Shown piece after piece: positions 61,190 through 64,000 of a DNA stretch of 64,000 nucleotides. Numbering within the stretch: position 1 is the stretch's first letter; the number at the start of each line of letters is the position of its first letter. The notes below the pieces were generated by a model. The model saw nothing but the letters and a program-made list of their open reading frames with translations. It was not told where the DNA came from and ran no database searches. The stretch comes from Chryseobacterium ureilyticum (GTDB taxonomy: Bacteria > Bacteroidota > Bacteroidia > Flavobacteriales > Weeksellaceae): contig NZ_FTOL01000002.1 of the NCBI RefSeq assembly GCF_900156735.1, positions 372,001 to 436,000 of the forward strand, given 5' to 3'. The position numbers were made by a program, and so were the translations under genes.

Positions 61190-62884
61190 ATGAACAGCGG
61201 ACATTTTACGAGTTTTGACAATAATGAGATTTTTTACCGTGAATGGAATTACCAGCCACAACAGAAAACGATCATCATGATTCATCGTGGACATGAGCAT
61301 TCTGAAAGACTCAATGATATTGCTCAGTCTCCACAGTTTTCAAAGTACAACATCTTTGCATTTGATCTTCGTGGACATGGGCTTACTAAAACGCAGACTT
61401 CATCTGTTTTCATGGATTATGTAAGAGATTTGGATTCTTTTTCCAAATTTCTAGTTTCAAAATATAATATAAAAATCTCGGATGTTTTTGTAGTGGCAAA
61501 TAGTATTGGCGGAGTAATCGCTTCTGCCTGGGCCCACGATTTTGCACCAAATATTGCTGGTATGGCACTTCTTGCTCCTGCTTTCAGAATTAATCTCATC
61601 GTTCCTTTGGCTAATGAAATGATTACGCTGGGAACCAAGCTGAAAAAAGGATTAATCATAAAAAGCTATGTAAAATCTACAATGCTCACCCACGACCCTG
61701 AACAACAGAAAGCTTACGATACAGATCCGTTAATTTCACGATCTATTGATGCTGAGCTGCTGATTGATCTTGCCAATGCCGGGAAACGGTTGGTAGAAGA
61801 TGCCGAAGCAATAGATACTCCTACTTTGATATTAGCGGCAGAAAAAGATCATGTGGTATTCAACAAAGATCAGAAAATGTTTCATGATAGACTGGATACG
61901 GAGCTGAAATACTATGAGATTCTCCCTAATTTCTTCCATGGGATTTTATTTGATTCCGGAAGAGAGCAGGTGTATGATAAAATTGTTGATTTTTCTGAAC
62001 AATGTTTTCAAAAAGTTCCAAAACAAACCAATCTTTCTCCGGATCAGTTTTCTGTAAAGGAATATCAGGACCTTCAAAACAATGTGGGAAATAATCTGAA
62101 TTTCAAATTTCAAAAATTTTCCCTCGGAAAAATCGGAAAGATAAGCAACGGAATGGCTATCGGATTAAAATATGGTTTTGATTCTGGTGCTTCCCTGGAT
62201 TATGTTTATAAAAACCAACCAAAAGGAAAGTTTGGTTTCGGAAAAATGATGGATAAAAATTACCTCAACGCTATTGGCTGGAGAGGAATCCGTATCAGAA
62301 AACAGCATCTACTTCAACTTTTGGAAGAAAATATTCAAACCCTGAAGCAGCAAGGAAGAGTTGTTAAGATTTTAGATGTTGCAGGTGGAACGGGAAATTA
62401 TTTATTTGACATTAAAGAAAAATATCCGGAAGCAGAAATCGTTATCAATGAGTTTGTAAAATCCAATATTGAAATCGGGGAAAAGGTGATCAGGGAAAAA
62501 AGTTATCAACACATCCGCTTCACTAATTTCGATTGCTTTGATTCTGAAACTTATAAAAAACTGAATTTTGAACCTAATATTACTATTGTTTCCGGTATTC
62601 TGGAACTTTTTGGTGATAATGAATTTGCCAGCAAAGCAATTCAGGGGATAACTTCTATCTCGGAAAAAGATTCTTATCTTGTTTATACAGGACAACCTTG
62701 GCATCCGCAATTGAAAATGATTGCTTACGTTCTGAACAATCATCAGAATAAAGATTGGATCATGAGAAGACGTTCACAGAAGGAACTGGACAGAATTATG
62801 GCTTTCAATACCGTTCAAAAGGAAAAAATGCTGATTGATGATTTTGGAATCTTTACTGTTTCTTCAGGAAAATTAAATCTATAA
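61190..62884 (+). CDS. ynbC: Alpha/beta hydrolase fused to a SAM-dependent methyltransferase, YnbC-like
   Basis: This 564-aa protein has an N-terminal alpha/beta hydrolase (about 10-270) with nucleophile Ser105 (NSIGG), Asp220 (AAEKDH) and His250 (NFFHG). The C-terminal class I methyltransferase (about 300-560) has the SAM motif DVAGGTGNY (396-404). The same fusion is known as YnbC in E. coli. It may deacylate and methylate the lipid made by the cluster, or form a methyl ester. It is the last gene of the cluster, followed by a strong terminator. Confidence 0.85.
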   Translation: MNSGHFTSFDNNEIFYREWNYQPQQKTIIMIHRGHEHSERLNDIAQSPQFSKYNIFAFDLRGHGLTKTQTSSVFMDYVRDLDSFSKFLVSKYNIKISDVFVVANSIGGVIASAWAHDFAPNIAGMALLAPAFRINLIVPLANEMITLGTKLKKGLIIKSYVKSTMLTHDPEQQKAYDTDPLISRSIDAELLIDLANAGKRLVEDAEAIDTPTLILAAEKDHVVFNKDQKMFHDRLDTELKYYEILPNFFHGILFDSGREQVYDKIVDFSEQCFQKVPKQTNLSPDQFSVKEYQDLQNNVGNNLNFKFQKFSLGKIGKISNGMAIGLKYGFDSGASLDYVYKNQPKGKFGFGKMMDKNYLNAIGWRGIRIRKQHLLQLLEENIQTLKQQGRVVKILDVAGGTGNYLFDIKEKYPEAEIVINEFVKSNIEIGEKVIREKSYQHIRFTNFDCFDSETYKKLNFEPNITIVSGILELFGDNEFASKAIQGITSISEKDSYLVYTGQPWHPQLKMIAYVLNNHQNKDWIMRRRSQKELDRIMAFNTVQKEKMLIDDFGIFTVSSGKLNL

Positions 62885-62903
62885 AAAGTATATTATTACC
62901 CAT

Positions 62904-62942
62904 AAAAAAAGGTTTCTCAAGCATATTGAGAAACCTTTTTTC
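62904..62942. terminator. Terminator between ynbC and the YceI gene
   Basis: A perfect stem of about 15-17 bp (AAAAAAAGGTTTCTCAA with TTGAGAAACCTTTTTT) with a five-base loop lies between convergent genes. Confidence 0.88.
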
Positions 62943-62956
62943 ACTTATCCAAAGGA

Positions 62957-63526
62957 TTATTTTTTGATTAATTCAAGATATACATCAATAGAAACATCTT
63001 TTGCAATTGCTGTTCCTGTAGGATCATATTTCAAATCATAATCGAAACGGTTAACAGAAAATTTAGTCTGTAATCCCATCATTTCTTTTCCTTCCTTATT
63101 TTTTGTCAAGCCTCCTAAAGTAACCGGTACGCTAACATCTTTTGTAACACCTTTGATAGTCAGTTTTCCTTTAAACACATACACTCCGTTTTTATCTTTT
63201 GTAACGGATGCTCCTTCAAATTTCATATCAGGATATTTATCTGCAGAGAAGAAATCATCGCTTTTAAGGTGTTTATCTCTCATTTCAACCCCTGTATTGA
63301 TGCTTTCAGTAGCAACTGTTACATTGAATGTTGAATGATCTAGATTAGACTCTTTAGTCGTAAGTGTTCCTGCAAATTTATCAAATCTCCCTTGAACAAA
63401 ACTGATTCCCATATGCTTGATATTGAAGTTCACAGAAGAGTGCATCGGGTCAATTTCCCAATTATTTTGAGCAAAAGTGAAAATGCTTAATAGCATAAAT
63501 GCGAAGGATAAGAATAATTTTTTCAT
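62957..63526 (-). CDS. YceI-family lipid-binding protein
   Basis: This 189-aa protein has a signal peptide (MKKLFLSFAFMLLSIFTFAQ) and the lipocalin-like YceI fold (WEIDPMHSSVNFNIKHMGISF, then GTLTTKE and MKFEGASVTK). Members bind polyisoprenoid or fatty lipids in the periplasm. The ligand and role here are unknown. The gene is convergent with the lipid cluster, so a functional link is possible but not shown. Confidence 0.9.
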   Translation of the reverse strand: MKKLFLSFAFMLLSIFTFAQNNWEIDPMHSSVNFNIKHMGISFVQGRFDKFAGTLTTKESNLDHSTFNVTVATESINTGVEMRDKHLKSDDFFSADKYPDMKFEGASVTKDKNGVYVFKGKLTIKGVTKDVSVPVTLGGLTKNKEGKEMMGLQTKFSVNRFDYDLKYDPTGTAIAKDVSIDVYLELIKK

Positions 63527-63663
63527 TGTATTATTTATTTAAATATTTTCAGCAAAGCTATAGCATTACGCTTACTCAATCCATTATCCTATGTTAACTT
63601 TTTATCACTAAAAAATTATCTCTGAGGTTCGGAAGAAAAATGCTTTTTTTATACCTTCGCAGT

Positions 63664-64000
63664 ATGGCAAAACTGAAAACAGCATATTTCTGTCAAAACT
63701 GCGGAACTCAATATTCTCAATGGATGGGGCAATGTAAAAATTGCGGACAATGGAACACATTAGTGGAAGAAGTGGTGGAAAAACCCAACAGTAAAGCAGT
63801 ACCTTTCTCAAAGACTAAGCAACATGTCATCAATATTATTGAGGTTGAAACAAGTGAAGAACCAAGAATAAAGACTCCTTCCGAAGAACTGAACCGTGTT
63901 TTGGGTGGCGGAATTGTTTTAGGGTCTGTTACACTGATTGGTGGTGAACCGGGAATTGGGAAGTCTACCCTTCTGTTACAGCTTGCCCTAAAAATGAAGA
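63664..64000 (+). CDS. radA: DNA repair ATPase RadA (5' part)
   Basis: This gene starts at ATG 63664 and runs off the window. The first 112 residues contain the N-terminal C4 zinc finger (CQNCGTQ...CKNCGQW) and the RecA-type Walker A (GGEPGIGKSTLL). The order and spacing are those of RadA/Sms, a helicase that extends recombination intermediates. The remainder, including the KNRFG and Lon-like parts, lies outside. Confidence 0.95.
   Translation, partial: MAKLKTAYFCQNCGTQYSQWMGQCKNCGQWNTLVEEVVEKPNSKAVPFSKTKQHVINIIEVETSEEPRIKTPSEELNRVLGGGIVLGSVTLIGGEPGIGKSTLLLQLALKMK

Overview
The window reads as a chromosomal stretch from a Bacteroidota bacterium of the Flavobacteriia, most like Chryseobacterium. 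Support comes from the AT-rich base composition, the TTG-N19-TAnnTTTG promoters upstream of tRNA-Gln and of a small peptide gene, a SusC/SusD pair, a fused CcoN-CcoO oxidase subunit, a TonB/TamB-type envelope gene set, and a short peptide with the lysine-rich leader typical of Chryseobacterium bacteriocin-like peptides. The genus is an inference; no rRNA is present.

Layout. 1-5.5 kb: housekeeping and accessory genes on the minus strand (alkyltransferase-like repair protein, deoxyhypusine-synthase homologue, Gre-family factor, beta-barrel, ArfB, MenE), with gaps full of short dispersed repeats. 5.6-19.0 kb: a mobilizable element integrated in the 3' end of tRNA-Gln. Its ends are marked by a 19-bp direct repeat (attL 5668-5686, attR 18958-18976). 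From the right end it carries a tyrosine integrase, a coiled-coil protein, a DUF3853-like DNA-binding protein, a VapE-like helicase, a Toprim primase-like protein, MobC and a relaxase. The left part is cargo: a five-gene operon encoding a 67-aa peptide, two exported proteins, a terpene-cyclase-like enzyme with both class I-like and class II-like motifs, and a PqqD-domain M50 protease. A broken ABC exporter remnant follows. 19.0-25.6 kb: a second, degraded island holding a tail-fibre-like trio around a 1609-aa CotH/LamG/LRR protein. It ends at an imperfect copy of the tRNA-Gln attachment and terminator sequence.

25.6-36 kb: core and envelope genes (ACT protein, HdeD-like, beta-barrel plus exported agmatine deiminase, AraC-type regulator, DUF2268-like protease, amino acid permease, XRE regulator), then the cbb3 oxidase genes ccoNO and ccoP. 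36-44.7 kb: TamB, a TamA-like protein and YihY in close succession. 44.7-56.4 kb: argS, a six-cysteine GG-leader peptide, susD and susC, rnhB, yidC and pyrG. 56.4-62.9 kb: six genes resembling an extended E. coli ynbABCD set (CDP-alcohol phosphatidyltransferase, CTP transferase, patatin-like protein with an altered active site, SDR, PAP2 plus dual-specificity phosphatase fusion, and hydrolase plus methyltransferase fusion), probably an uncharacterised phospholipid pathway. 62.9-64 kb: YceI and the 5' part of radA.

The two most promising undescribed systems are the peptide/terpene-cyclase operon on the tRNA-Gln element (6731-11508) and the lipid cluster (56487-62884). Functions are assigned from motifs read by eye; no database search was run.
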